A stretch of DNA of 33,907 bases from Candidatus Hydrogenedens sp. (GTDB lineage Bacteria > Hydrogenedentota > Hydrogenedentia > Hydrogenedentales > Hydrogenedentaceae), in assembly GCA_035361075.1 (NCBI GenBank), contig DAOSBX010000038.1:1-33907 (forward strand). Reading direction: 5' to 3'. Position numbers and translations under genes: made by a program. The notes below the pieces were generated by a model. It had not been told where the DNA came from. It saw only the letters and a list, made by a program, of their open reading frames with translations, and made no database searches. The stretch's first letter is position 1. Each line of letters opens with the position of its first letter. This document shows, piece after piece, positions 16,242-24,633 of the stretch.

Positions 16242-17972
16242 CTAACTTGCCAATCCTTTTTCGTGTTCTTCTGCTAATTGTTCAATATATTCTTCTTCTA
16301 ATTTAGGAAACAAGACCTTAGGGGTATTCAATTGGCATGCGGATGGAAGTCGTTCAATACTGTTTTCCCAAATATCTTCTCCACCTTCAGGTCCTTGTTG
16401 ACGTATTGTTTGGTTCAATATCATACACAGTTCAGCACTTCCATCAGGGATAAATGGAGCCATAAAAATGGATAATGCCTTCACCACTTGTGAACAAACG
16501 TATAACGTGGTACCTGTCCGTTGCATATCCGTTTTCCGCGTAGCCCACGGTTGCTTCGAATCAAAATACACATTCGCCTTGCGAGCAAGGTCTACCCACC
16601 GCTCTTGAGCAAGCCGAAAACGAAATGTTTCGATGGCTTCAGCAACAGATTCCTTTGCTGATATAATTTCAGCCAACATTCCCTGGTCTATTTCATCCAT
16701 ATCACCAGGCTCGGGTATTTTGCCATCGAAATTTTTCATTATCATAGTTAATGTGCGATGCACAAAATTACCTACAATATCGCATAACTCACCATTATAA
16801 TGATTCCGAAATTCATCCCAATCAAAATCGGAATCTTTACTTTCGGGCATAATGGAACAAATATAATATCGAATAGCATTTGTGCCTAACTTATCAACAG
16901 CCCAAGACACACGAATCATATTGCCTTTCGATTTTGAACCTTTCTCAGACTTGCCTGTTTTGCGGTTATAAATGTTTAAGTATTCATTACCAATGACATT
17001 ATCCGCAAGAATATAATCATCCTGTCCCATAAGCATCGCTGGGAAAATAACTGCGTGGAACGGAACATTATCCTTACCTATAAAATGAATAAGTCGTGTA
17101 TCTGAATTCTTCCACCAATCCTGCCAAATATCCGCATCATTATATGTATCGATACCCCATTGCCGTGTATTTGTAACATAACCAATAGGGGCATCAAACC
17201 ATACATATATTCGCTTATTCTGTGCATCGGGGTGGTCAACAGGAATAGGCACACCCCAATCCGTATCACGTGTAATACAACGAGGTCTTAAATCATTAAC
17301 CCAGCTCAGGGCAATACCACGAACATTGCTTCTCCATTCTGGATGACTTTCTATCCACTGAAGAAGTCGTTCCTTAAACTTGGGCAGGTCCAAGAACCAG
17401 TGCAACGAAGGCTTGAGTATTGGCGAGGAGTTATCACCAGGGATATTCGTCCTCGGATTTACAAGTTCTTTCGCCGTATATTGTGCCCCACATTTCTCAC
17501 ATTCATCGCCATTAGCATCTTCATATCCACATTTGGGGCATTGCCCTTTTACATAGCGGTCGGGTAAAAATCGATTAGTCTGGGTTGAATACCAAAGTTC
17601 CATTTCACGTGTGAATATAAACCCTTTGTCATAAAGTTTCCTAAAGAAGGATTGAGTGGTATCAATATGTAAATTCCAAGAGGTTCTACCATATATATCA
17701 TAAGAAATACCCAACCGCCGAAATGCTTCCGCATTAGCAGTATGATAGCGGTCAATTACATCTTTGGGTGTCGTCCCTTCTTTGAGAGCGGTCAAGGTTA
17801 TTGGCACACCATATTCATCAGATCCACCAATATATAGAACCTTTCTACCACGTAATCGTTGATAGCGAACATAAATATCGGCAGGAAGACAAGCACCTGC
17901 AATATGTCCTAAATGAATATGCCCATTAGCATACGGTAAGGCACTTGTAACTAATATTTTGTTATATCCCAT
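16242..17972 (-). CDS. metG: Methionine--tRNA ligase
   Basis: This 576-residue class I synthetase charges initiator and elongator tRNA-Met. The HIGH signature is in N-G-H-I-H-L-G-H23. A zinc knuckle with four Cys (C145, C148, C158, C161) lies in the connective domain, as in the E. coli-type enzymes. The KMSKS loop is an unusual K344-G-S-K-S348 with Gly in place of Met. The C-terminal anticodon-binding helical domain is complete, but the tRNA-binding EMAP-like extension of about 100 residues seen in many bacteria is absent. The ATG at 17972 has aggaagag upstream. It follows the second isomerase-like gene by 68 bases and may share its transcript or use a weak local promoter. Confidence 0.96.
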   Translation of the reverse strand: MGYNKILVTSALPYANGHIHLGHIAGACLPADIYVRYQRLRGRKVLYIGGSDEYGVPITLTALKEGTTPKDVIDRYHTANAEAFRRLGISYDIYGRTSWNLHIDTTQSFFRKLYDKGFIFTREMELWYSTQTNRFLPDRYVKGQCPKCGYEDANGDECEKCGAQYTAKELVNPRTNIPGDNSSPILKPSLHWFLDLPKFKERLLQWIESHPEWRSNVRGIALSWVNDLRPRCITRDTDWGVPIPVDHPDAQNKRIYVWFDAPIGYVTNTRQWGIDTYNDADIWQDWWKNSDTRLIHFIGKDNVPFHAVIFPAMLMGQDDYILADNVIGNEYLNIYNRKTGKSEKGSKSKGNMIRVSWAVDKLGTNAIRYYICSIMPESKDSDFDWDEFRNHYNGELCDIVGNFVHRTLTMIMKNFDGKIPEPGDMDEIDQGMLAEIISAKESVAEAIETFRFRLAQERWVDLARKANVYFDSKQPWATRKTDMQRTGTTLYVCSQVVKALSIFMAPFIPDGSAELCMILNQTIRQQGPEGGEDIWENSIERLPSACQLNTPKVLFPKLEEEYIEQLAEEHEKGLAS

Positions 17973-18040
17973 GGTATTATCTCTTCCTTATTATGCAAAC
18001 CTTATAACACGAACTATGCGAACTTAAAACTGTTTGTTTA

Positions 18041-18814
18041 TTATAAAATAATCGTTGAAAGATAACTCAGACTTTTTTCCGCACTATCTATTGATGTTTT
18101 TTCAAAATCTGTATCTTGTTCTATTATCCAGTCGCTTCGGTTAACTTTTGCAATTTTGGACAATAAATCCTGCCAGAGAATTTTTCCCTCATTTCCCAAT
18201 TCAGTAAACATTAATGGATTTACAGAACGAACATCTTTAAGATGGAATAAAGCAATACGCTCATTATATCTTTGCACAATATCCCAAGGGTCTTGATGTG
18301 TCGCCACATAAGCCCACCCAATATCTAACTCAAGTGAAACATGAGGAGCTAAGTTAATAAGGTTATCCAATAAATAACCATTCCCCGAGGTCACAAGTTC
18401 ATGAGCATGATTGTGATAAGATAAAGCTACCCCTTGTTCTTCAGCCTGTATGCCTAATTGCTCCAATTGGCTTAACACTTGTGATAATATTGCTTCATCC
18501 TGCCATATTTGAGGGTCTATCCAAGGAACAACAATTTTATTTATACCCACTGCTTTTGCATTACTAAAAATATCATTTGGATTCTGCTGTAGCAAAAGGA
18601 AATCAACATGCATACTGATCGGAGTAAGGCTGTATTTATTTAATCTTTCTACAAATTCAAAGATAGACCTCTCCCCTATATCTGCTATTTCCACATACGA
18701 ATATCCTATTTCTTTCAGCTTTTGGAAAGTCGCTTCCAAATTCTTTGATAACTCATCACGAACTGTATAAAGTTGGATAGCAATTTTACGGGAATTTGAG
18801 GAATTCGGTGTCAT
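18041..18814 (-). CDS. Sugar phosphate isomerase/epimerase-like TIM barrel (copy 2)
   Basis: This 257-residue protein belongs to the xylose-isomerase-like TIM-barrel superfamily (AP_endonuc_2 fold). It opens with KIAIQLYTVRDEL, a beta-1 typical of these sugar isomerases. Probable metal and substrate residues are in YHNHAHE (E139), LDIGWAY (D164), HLKD (H191) and IIEQD (E232). It has no signal peptide and is presumably cytoplasmic. It lies 18 bases after a paralogue with the same motifs, so the pair arose by tandem duplication. Members of the family interconvert keto-sugars, inositol derivatives or hydroxypyruvate, and the substrate cannot be inferred. The pair sits directly behind rplQ. Confidence 0.85.
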   Translation of the reverse strand: MTPNSSNSRKIAIQLYTVRDELSKNLEATFQKLKEIGYSYVEIADIGERSIFEFVERLNKYSLTPISMHVDFLLLQQNPNDIFSNAKAVGINKIVVPWIDPQIWQDEAILSQVLSQLEQLGIQAEEQGVALSYHNHAHELVTSGNGYLLDNLINLAPHVSLELDIGWAYVATHQDPWDIVQRYNERIALFHLKDVRSVNPLMFTELGNEGKILWQDLLSKIAKVNRSDWIIEQDTDFEKTSIDSAEKSLSYLSTIIL

Positions 18815-18832
18815 AGATTTTACTTTATGTTA

Positions 18833-19603
18833 TTAGGATGAAAGACGTTTTTTCAGGAAATTGTAGCTTTCCGAAACTTCTTCAAAAATATCACCTTGAA
18901 ATGAGTCCTGCTCATAAAAATACCATTCTACTTGGGCTGTCTTTGCTGAGGGTAAAATCTCATCCCAATTTAAGTCACCCTTCCCTAAGGGAACAATTAC
19001 ATGCTTCTTCCCTATTGCCTTTTTCTCTATACGAACATCTTTAACATGAATTACTGGACACCGTTTAGGATATTTTTTCAACCAGTTAGCAGGATTTGAA
19101 CCACCAACATAAATCCATGCTAAATCAAATTCCGCATACAGGTTATCTGCACATGTTGACTGTAATAACATATCAAGTTTGGAAACGGATTGATTTGGAA
19201 ACGGTTGTAATTCCCAGTCATGATTGTGATATGACAATCGCAAATTCTTCAAGCGGAGGCGTGCTCCTAATGCATCAAGTCGAGCACATCCTTTTAACCA
19301 CACTTCAGAATTTGCACGACAATCAGACATCATCCCACCCGGAGCAAGATCCGTAACACCGACTGTCTGCCAGAACTGAACCTGTTCATCAAAGTTTTTT
19401 TCAAACTCTTCTATACTAATGTGAGCAGATATCGCCTTCAAACCTGCATTATCTAATGCATTTCGAATTTCATTTGCTGGTAGGTCTGGCATTCCACTCC
19501 ACTGTACATATTCAAACCCTATTTCACGAACCTTTTTAAGTGTACCCTGCAAATCTTTCTTGGCAGGTTCACGAACACTATAAAGTTGCAACCCAAACCG
19601 CAT
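18833..19603 (-). CDS. Sugar phosphate isomerase/epimerase-like TIM barrel (copy 1)
   Basis: This 256-residue TIM barrel is paralogous to the gene at 18041-18814. It begins MRFGLQLYSVREPAK and carries YHNHDWE (E131), FDLAWIYVGG (D160), HVKD (H186) and YEQD (E231), the usual divalent-metal ligand set. There is no signal peptide; a cytoplasmic isomerase or epimerase is likely. The ATG is 15 bases past the rplQ stop, with agggaa upstream and no terminator between, so it is probably transcribed from the alpha-operon promoter. Low sequence identity to its neighbour outside the motifs suggests the two have different substrates or form a heteromer (inference). Confidence 0.85.
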   Translation of the reverse strand: MRFGLQLYSVREPAKKDLQGTLKKVREIGFEYVQWSGMPDLPANEIRNALDNAGLKAISAHISIEEFEKNFDEQVQFWQTVGVTDLAPGGMMSDCRANSEVWLKGCARLDALGARLRLKNLRLSYHNHDWELQPFPNQSVSKLDMLLQSTCADNLYAEFDLAWIYVGGSNPANWLKKYPKRCPVIHVKDVRIEKKAIGKKHVIVPLGKGDLNWDEILPSAKTAQVEWYFYEQDSFQGDIFEEVSESYNFLKKRLSS

Positions 19604-19618
19604 ATATATTCCCTTGCT

Positions 19619-20008
19619 CTATTTCTTTGTAGGTTTTGCTTCTTTCTTTTCAACCATATCAATTATCTCAACTCGTGCTAACGGTGAACCATCACCCAAA
19701 CGATGGTCCAAACGAAGGATACGTGTATATCCACCTGGTCTCTCTGCACATGCGGGACCAATCTCTTTAAATAATCGTGTTACTACATCGTTGTCTCGTA
19801 GTCGTGCAAAGGCTAACCGTCTGTGATGTACCGTATCCTCCTTAGCGAGGGTGATGATTGGCTCTGCAAATTGTCTCAGTTCTTTAGCCTTCATCAGACC
19901 AGTTTCAATAGCATCATGGCGGAATAAGGCACACATAAGACTACGCATTAGAGCCTCTCTATGAGATGTATTTCTACCCAATCGGCGTCCTGCTTTACGA
20001 TGTCGCAT
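19619..20008 (-). CDS. rplQ: 50S ribosomal protein L17
   Basis: A 129-residue protein that binds 23S rRNA near the exit tunnel on the 50S solvent side. MRHRKAGRRLGRNTSHREAL at the N terminus and GGYTRILRLDHRLGDGSPLARVE near the end are family signatures. A short Lys-rich tail ends it. The usual position after rpoA is kept (28 bases). It closes the conserved part of the alpha operon, with isomerase-like genes directly behind. Confidence 0.97.
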   Translation of the reverse strand: MRHRKAGRRLGRNTSHREALMRSLMCALFRHDAIETGLMKAKELRQFAEPIITLAKEDTVHHRRLAFARLRDNDVVTRLFKEIGPACAERPGGYTRILRLDHRLGDGSPLARVEIIDMVEKKEAKPTKK

Positions 20009-20036
20009 TTTATAACTCCTTCACATTCTTATTAAT

Positions 20037-21125
20037 TTAGTCTTCCTGTTCTTCTTTTATCATTGTCTCAGCAATAAAATCTTCCGAGTCGCTTACTCCA
20101 CCTTGAACCCCAGGCTCATGGAAATCTACACGACCTTGTTTACCACGTCCGTGTCCTTTCTCCTTTTTCGTTCCCAACGATAAGCCATATTTGTCAAGAA
20201 CCTCTTTTACCTTTAACAATGTTGTGGTTCCCAAATTCGGCAGACGTGACAAAGATTCTTCTGAATAAGTTATCAACTCACCGAGTGTTTTAATTCTCGC
20301 ATTACGGAAACAATTAAGAGCCCGTTGTGGAAATTCAACTTGTTCAATAGGTTTCAATAACAATGCATCTAATTTTTGTTTTTCGAGAAGTTCTTCTCGT
20401 TCTTCTTCCTCTTCACTTTTCAACTTTATTTTCTCCTGCTTAACAAAAATCCTGAGATGGTCAATTAATAAGGAAGAAGCCTCTTCTAATGCCTTTTCAG
20501 GGGTAATAGAGCCATTAGTCCAAATGTCAAGGATAAGACGGTCATAATCTGTTTTTTGGCCAACTCGTGCATCTTCTACCTGAAAATTTACCTTAATAAC
20601 GGGAGAAAAGTTAGCATCTAAATAAATTGTCCCACGTTCAGCATGCCCTAATTCTAATTCCTCTGCTGGGATATATCCTCTACCCCGCGATACCTTCACC
20701 TCCATCTTTAACTTGGCGTCCGGACGAACCGCAACCGCTATAACATGGTCCGGATTAAACACCTCAACAGGTTGGTTCTTAAATAAATCTTTTGCACAAA
20801 TTGTTTTTTCACCTGTATGTTCAAATGAAAAAATAAGAGAATCGCCTTGTGTTAGAGAAACCTGGCATCTTTTGAGGTTTAATACTAAGTCCGTTACATC
20901 TTCTTGAAAACCGGGGAGTGCTGAAAATTCGTGATAAATTCCTTCAATGTTAATAGCAGTAATGGCACTTCCTTCAAGAGAAGCCAGAAGCACCCTTCGT
21001 AATGCATTCCCCACGGTGATACCATATCCCCGTTCGAAGGGTTCCACGATAATACGTGCATAACGTTCATTTGAAGTCGGTTCAAATTGTACCGCTTCCG
21101 GAATAATAAAATCTTTCGCTACCAT
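20037..21125 (-). CDS. rpoA: DNA-directed RNA polymerase subunit alpha
   Basis: This 362-residue subunit nucleates RNA polymerase assembly. The N-terminal domain (1-230) has GYGITVGNALRRVLLASLEG (34-53), the dimerisation and beta-contact segment. The linker (230-255) is strongly charged, with a run of Glu. The C-terminal domain (about 255-318) keeps the DNA minor-groove residues R268 and N271 and the helix NLGTTTLLKVKEVL, so UP-element contact is expected. A tail of about 44 residues past the usual end is rich in Gly, His, Asp and Glu. The protein is about 30 residues longer than the E. coli subunit. The ATG is preceded by aaagggt. rpsD, often found between rpsK and rpoA, is absent from the 69-base gap. 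Confidence 0.97.
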   Translation of the reverse strand: MVAKDFIIPEAVQFEPTSNERYARIIVEPFERGYGITVGNALRRVLLASLEGSAITAINIEGIYHEFSALPGFQEDVTDLVLNLKRCQVSLTQGDSLIFSFEHTGEKTICAKDLFKNQPVEVFNPDHVIAVAVRPDAKLKMEVKVSRGRGYIPAEELELGHAERGTIYLDANFSPVIKVNFQVEDARVGQKTDYDRLILDIWTNGSITPEKALEEASSLLIDHLRIFVKQEKIKLKSEEEEEREELLEKQKLDALLLKPIEQVEFPQRALNCFRNARIKTLGELITYSEESLSRLPNLGTTTLLKVKEVLDKYGLSLGTKKEKGHGRGKQGRVDFHEPGVQGGVSDSEDFIAETMIKEEQED

Positions 21126-21194
21126 TTGGTTATACCCTTTGAATTTTTGGTTAGGCGTGTTTTGTTATATCTATTCATATTTTAATTTATATTG

Positions 21195-21593
21195 TTATAC
21201 TCTTCTTCTCTTACGTGGACGACAACCATTGTGCGGAATAGGAGTCGTATCTTTAATTAACGTAACATTCAGACCCGCTGCCTGAATCGCACGAATAGCA
21301 GATTCTCGACCAGCACCGGGACCGTTTACAAAAACACTAACTTCACGCAATCCCATTTCGATAGCACGTTTAGCAGCCTGTTCTGCAGCGAGTTGTGCCG
21401 CATAAGCAGTGCTTTTCCGTGAACCGCTAAAGCCTACCTGACCTGCACTGGACCAAGATACGACATTGCCCTGTGGGTCTGTTATTGAAACAATCGTGTT
21501 GTTAAATGTTGCTTGAATATAAGCATTTCCAGAGGATACACTTAGAATAATTCTCTTCTTTTTTGCTCTTGATTTTCCTTTGTCTCGTTGCAC
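21195..21593 (-). CDS. rpsK: 30S ribosomal protein S11
   Basis: A 132-residue protein of the 30S platform that helps form the mRNA exit site with S7 and S18. Signatures are FNNTIVSITDPQGNVVSWSS, GPGAGRESAIRAIQAAGL and the C-terminal NGCRPRKRRRV. It starts with GTG at 21593, with ggagaat five bases upstream. It follows rpsM by 35 bases. Confidence 0.97.
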   Translation of the reverse strand: MQRDKGKSRAKKKRIILSVSSGNAYIQATFNNTIVSITDPQGNVVSWSSAGQVGFSGSRKSTAYAAQLAAEQAAKRAIEMGLREVSVFVNGPGAGRESAIRAIQAAGLNVTLIKDTTPIPHNGCRPRKRRRV

Positions 21594-21628
21594 GGATTAT
21601 TCTCCTTTTAATTTATTTATATATTGGA

Positions 21629-21994
21629 TTATTTCTTCTTTGAAGCGATTCTACGTGGTCCTTTTCGTGTCCGAGCATTGGTATGAGTCCTCTGGCCACG
21701 AACAGGCAACCCTTTCTTATGGCGTGTCCCACGATAGCAACTAATATCCATAAGCCGTTTTATATTTGCGGAAATTTCACGACGCAAATCACCTTCTACT
21801 TTGTAATGGCTTTGGATATAGGAAGACAATGTGTTTGCCTGCTCGTCTGTCAAATCTCGCACACGGATATTCGGATTGATATTCGTATTTGCAAGAATCT
21901 CACGAGCACGACTCGGACCTATTCCATAAATGTAAGCCAATGCAATTTCTACTCTTTTATCCTTTGGCAAATCAACACCTACAACACGAGCCAT
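21629..21994 (-). CDS. rpsM: 30S ribosomal protein S13
   Basis: A 121-residue protein of the 30S head that contacts the P-site tRNA and bridges to the 50S through L5. The helix-two-turn-helix region (YIYGIGPSRAREIL) and the basic C terminus HKKGLPVRGQRTHTNARTRK are conserved. The Lys-rich tail reaches the P site. The ATG at 21994 is 20 bases past the rpmJ stop, with aaggaga upstream. Confidence 0.97.
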   Translation of the reverse strand: MARVVGVDLPKDKRVEIALAYIYGIGPSRAREILANTNINPNIRVRDLTDEQANTLSSYIQSHYKVEGDLRREISANIKRLMDISCYRGTRHKKGLPVRGQRTHTNARTRKGPRRIASKKK

Positions 21995-22014
21995 TCGTTA
22001 GGTCTCCTTTTGGG

Positions 22015-22128
22015 TTATCCCTGTTTTTGTTTATGTTTTGGATTGTCACAAATAACACGGACTTGACCGTGTCTGCGAATAATTTTGCATTTCTCACATA
22101 TCTTTTTAACTGAGCTTCTTACCTTCAT
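22015..22128 (-). CDS. rpmJ: 50S ribosomal protein L36
   Basis: A 37-residue protein in the conserved place between infA and rpsM. The translation MKVRSSVKKICEKCKIIRRH continues GQVRVICDNPKHKQKQG. It keeps the zinc-binding C-x-x-C, Cys and His set (C11, C14, C27, H32), so this is the zinc-bound C+ form of L36. It sits at the base of 23S domain V. The start ATG is 18 bases past the infA stop. Confidence 0.96.
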   Translation of the reverse strand: MKVRSSVKKICEKCKIIRRHGQVRVICDNPKHKQKQG

Positions 22129-22146
22129 AGTTACACCACTTTCTTT

Positions 22147-22383
22147 TTAACCGTTAACGGGTCCTGATTGTTTAAAACGATATGTTATTCTTCCGCGTGT
22201 AAGGTCATAAGGCGACATCTCCACCTTTACCTTATCACCCGGTAATATACGGATGAAATTCATCCGCATCTTTCCTGATACATGTGCAAGTATCGTATGC
22301 CCATTCTTTAACTGCACACGAAACATACAGTTAGGTAAGGGCTCCATTACGATACCTTCAACTTCAATTGGTTTTTCTTTCAT
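22147..22383 (-). CDS. infA: Translation initiation factor IF-1
   Basis: A 78-residue OB-fold protein that blocks the A site during initiation. It contains the S1-like core VEGIVMEPLPNCMFRVQLKNGH, then HVSGKMRMNFIRILPGDKVKVE and the C-terminal YDLTRGRITYRFK. It is about six residues longer than E. coli IF-1. The ATG follows the map stop by 23 bases. Confidence 0.97.
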   Translation of the reverse strand: MKEKPIEVEGIVMEPLPNCMFRVQLKNGHTILAHVSGKMRMNFIRILPGDKVKVEMSPYDLTRGRITYRFKQSGPVNG

Positions 22384-22406
22384 ATATTTATATAAAAACT
22401 CTTTAT

Positions 22407-23183
22407 CTAATTAGTTCGTTGTCCCCATACAAGTCGTTCGCTTGTAGACAGAATTTCTCCTCTGTCTTTGCGAACTACAATACTATGTTCAAAATGAGCA
22501 CTTGGCAATCCATCCTGTGTTACAGCTGTCCAACCATCATCCAAAATTCGGATGCCTGATGTGCCCATATTAACCATAGGCTCAATGGCAAGAACCATTC
22601 CTGCCCTTAATCGGACACCCGGTCTACCAGTATCAAAGTTCGGAATTTGGAGAGGCTCATGCATTTCAGTGCCAATGCCGTGCCCTACAAAATCACGAAC
22701 CACAGAAAAACCTTCTTTTTTACATGTATTCTCTATCACTTTGCCAATATCGTTAATAGTATTTCCTTCTTTTGCTTCCGCAATTGCACGCGAAAGTGCC
22801 AGGTCAGTTGTATCTATTAACTTTTTCCGTTGAGAATCAACATTGCCACACGGGACGGTTACCGCAGCGTCGCCGTAATATCCACAATAACATGTGCCAA
22901 CATCGATACTCACAATTTCTCCTTCTTTTAATGTTCGTTTCCCAGGAATACCATGAACTACTTCGTTCTCTATTGAGATACATGTCGCCGATGGATAGCC
23001 ACGATACCCTTTGAACGATGGGACTGCCCCACGTTCACGTATCATTTCTTCGGCAATCCTATCCAACTCTTTCGTTGTTATTCCCGGTCTTATGTTCTCT
23101 GCCAAAGTAGCTAAAACCTCAGCAACAATCTGATTTGCGGTACGGAGCAGTTCAATCTCCCATTCAGAGCGAATTACAACCAT
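22407..23183 (-). CDS. map: Methionine aminopeptidase, type I
   Basis: This 258-residue metalloprotease removes the N-terminal Met from new proteins. With the start at 23183 the five metal ligands are D94 (VSIDVG), D105 (YYGDAA), H168 (GHGIG), E201 (AIEPM) and E232 (FEHS); H77 in VVHGIP is the substrate-contacting His. The frame stays open to an ATG at 23285, but that would add 34 residues not found in the family and would begin upstream of the promoter and inside the secY terminator. The internal ATG gives the normal length and the usual MVVIRS-type start. It is the first gene of the second ribosomal transcription unit. Confidence 0.95.
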   Translation of the reverse strand: MVVIRSEWEIELLRTANQIVAEVLATLAENIRPGITTKELDRIAEEMIRERGAVPSFKGYRGYPSATCISIENEVVHGIPGKRTLKEGEIVSIDVGTCYCGYYGDAAVTVPCGNVDSQRKKLIDTTDLALSRAIAEAKEGNTINDIGKVIENTCKKEGFSVVRDFVGHGIGTEMHEPLQIPNFDTGRPGVRLRAGMVLAIEPMVNMGTSGIRILDDGWTAVTQDGLPSAHFEHSIVVRKDRGEILSTSERLVWGQRTN

Positions 23184-23219
23184 ACCACATTTAGCTACCT
23201 TTACAAAGTAAGGGGTTAT

Positions 23220-23249
23220 ATTATAACAACTTACACATTTATATATCAA
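23220..23249 (-). promoter_or_regulatory. Promoter of the map-infA-rpmJ-rpsM-rpsK-rpoA-rplQ unit
   Basis: On the minus strand TTGATA (23244-23249) and a perfect TATAAT (23220-23225) are 18 bases apart. Initiation near 23213 would leave a leader of about 30 bases before the map ATG at 23183. It lies immediately downstream of the secY hairpin, which makes a deliberate terminator-promoter junction. Confidence 0.7.
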
Positions 23250-23252
23250 CAT

Positions 23253-23277
23253 AAAAGAGGAGAATCGCTCCTCTTTT
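23253..23277 (-). terminator. Terminator hairpin after secY
   Basis: A perfect 10-base stem, AAAAGAGGAG (23253-23262) and CTCCTCTTTT (23268-23277), with a 5-base loop. Read on the minus strand the downstream arm ends in TTTT and continues ATGTTG. It begins 11 bases past the secY stop. The short T-tract lies inside the stem, so termination may be partial. Confidence 0.8.
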
Positions 23278-23288
23278 AAATTCAAAAA

Positions 23289-24620
23289 TTAAAACATTCT
23301 ACGGGAACGAATGCGTCCTGCCTTCCCGCTAAATCCGTCATAATGTCGCATCAATAAGTGTTGCTCAATTTGTTTAATTGTATCTAATGCGACACCTACC
23401 AATATTAGCAAACTTGTTCCACCAAAGAACTGTACTATTGTCCAATCAGGCACTTTGATAAAGAAATAAACAGCCTCAGGAAGAAGCGCAATAACTGCAA
23501 GGAATATAGAACCCGCAAGGGTAATCCGTGTCATAATATGATTCAGATATTCCGCTGTCGCTTTGCCCGGACGAACACCGACAATAACACCTCCATATTT
23601 CTTCATATTATCTGCAATTTCAACCGGATTGAATGTAATGGCCGTGTAGAAAAATGAGAAGAAAATAATCAGTCCACCATAACATATTGCATATCCAATA
23701 TTACCAGGATAAAACAGTTGTCGGATAATCCATTCAAGAATGGGTACTCGAATGGTATCCCCTAAGTAAGCAGGAAGAGATAAAATAGAACTTGCAAATA
23801 TGATAGGAATAACACCTGCTTGATTTACCCGAAGAGGCAAATAGGTTTTTTGCCCGCCGGAAACTCTTTTCCCTTTTACCTGTCTCGGATACTGAACCGG
23901 AATACGTCTCTGCCCAGTGGTTATTGCAATAGCACCAGCTATCACAGCAACCATTAAGAAGACAAGGATTAATGCCTGAAACATATTCAATTGCTTTGAG
24001 ACAAAAACCAACTGGAAAAGATGCCTCAATGCTGCCGGCATTCGTGAAACAATACTTGTAAAAATAATCAAGGACATTCCATTACCTATACCAAATTCAC
24101 TAACCTGCTCACCGATCCACATCACAAACGCAGCACCTGTTGTAAACGATAAAACACAGGTAAAAATAAATACAGGTCCCGGATTAGGAACAATTTCCCT
24201 ACCTAATCCTTGCAGAAACCACGCAATACCTATCGACTGTATAACACAAAGGACAATTGTTCCATAACGCGTATAATCATTAATCTTCTGTTGACCTTGT
24301 TGCCCTTCCTTTTGTAATTTTTCCAATGCTGGAATAATAGGGATAAGCAATGAGAGAATAATTGATGCTGTAATATATGGCATAATACCTAATGTAAATA
24401 CTGTAGCCCGTGCAAATGCACCCCCACTAAACATATCATAAAAACCAAGCAACCCACCACCTTGACTAATCTTTTGAGCTAATGCCGCTCCATCAATACC
24501 GGGTGCCGGCACATGACAACCGAGACGGTATATAGCCAGCATGATAAGGGTAAAAATAATTCGGCTTTTTAATTCCGGTATTTTGAATGCATTTTTAAAC
24601 GCCTCGATAGGTTGAGACAC
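23289..24620 (-). CDS. secY: Preprotein translocase subunit SecY
   Basis: A 443-residue protein with ten membrane helices, the channel of the Sec translocon. FTLGIMPYITASIILSLL forms helix 2. The cytoplasmic loop TTGQRRIPVQYPRQ, which binds the ribosome and SecA, and GGQKTYLPLRVNQAGVIPI are conserved. The start is GTG at 24620 with gaggag upstream. It follows rplO by 13 bases and is the last gene before the hairpin at 23253-23277. adk, which often follows secY, is missing. Confidence 0.97.
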   Translation of the reverse strand: MSQPIEAFKNAFKIPELKSRIIFTLIMLAIYRLGCHVPAPGIDGAALAQKISQGGGLLGFYDMFSGGAFARATVFTLGIMPYITASIILSLLIPIIPALEKLQKEGQQGQQKINDYTRYGTIVLCVIQSIGIAWFLQGLGREIVPNPGPVFIFTCVLSFTTGAAFVMWIGEQVSEFGIGNGMSLIIFTSIVSRMPAALRHLFQLVFVSKQLNMFQALILVFLMVAVIAGAIAITTGQRRIPVQYPRQVKGKRVSGGQKTYLPLRVNQAGVIPIIFASSILSLPAYLGDTIRVPILEWIIRQLFYPGNIGYAICYGGLIIFFSFFYTAITFNPVEIADNMKKYGGVIVGVRPGKATAEYLNHIMTRITLAGSIFLAVIALLPEAVYFFIKVPDWTIVQFFGGTSLLILVGVALDTIKQIEQHLLMRHYDGFSGKAGRIRSRRMF

Positions 24621-24633
24621 CGGCTTACTCCTC

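Noticed and set aside
21126..21194. Remnant of rpsD between rpsK and rpoA
   Set aside because: The 69-base gap is AT-rich, has stops in all frames tried and no S4-like residues.
23184..23285. N-terminal 34-residue extension of methionine aminopeptidase
   Set aside because: It overlaps the secY hairpin and the promoter, has no family match and lacks a good ribosome-binding site.
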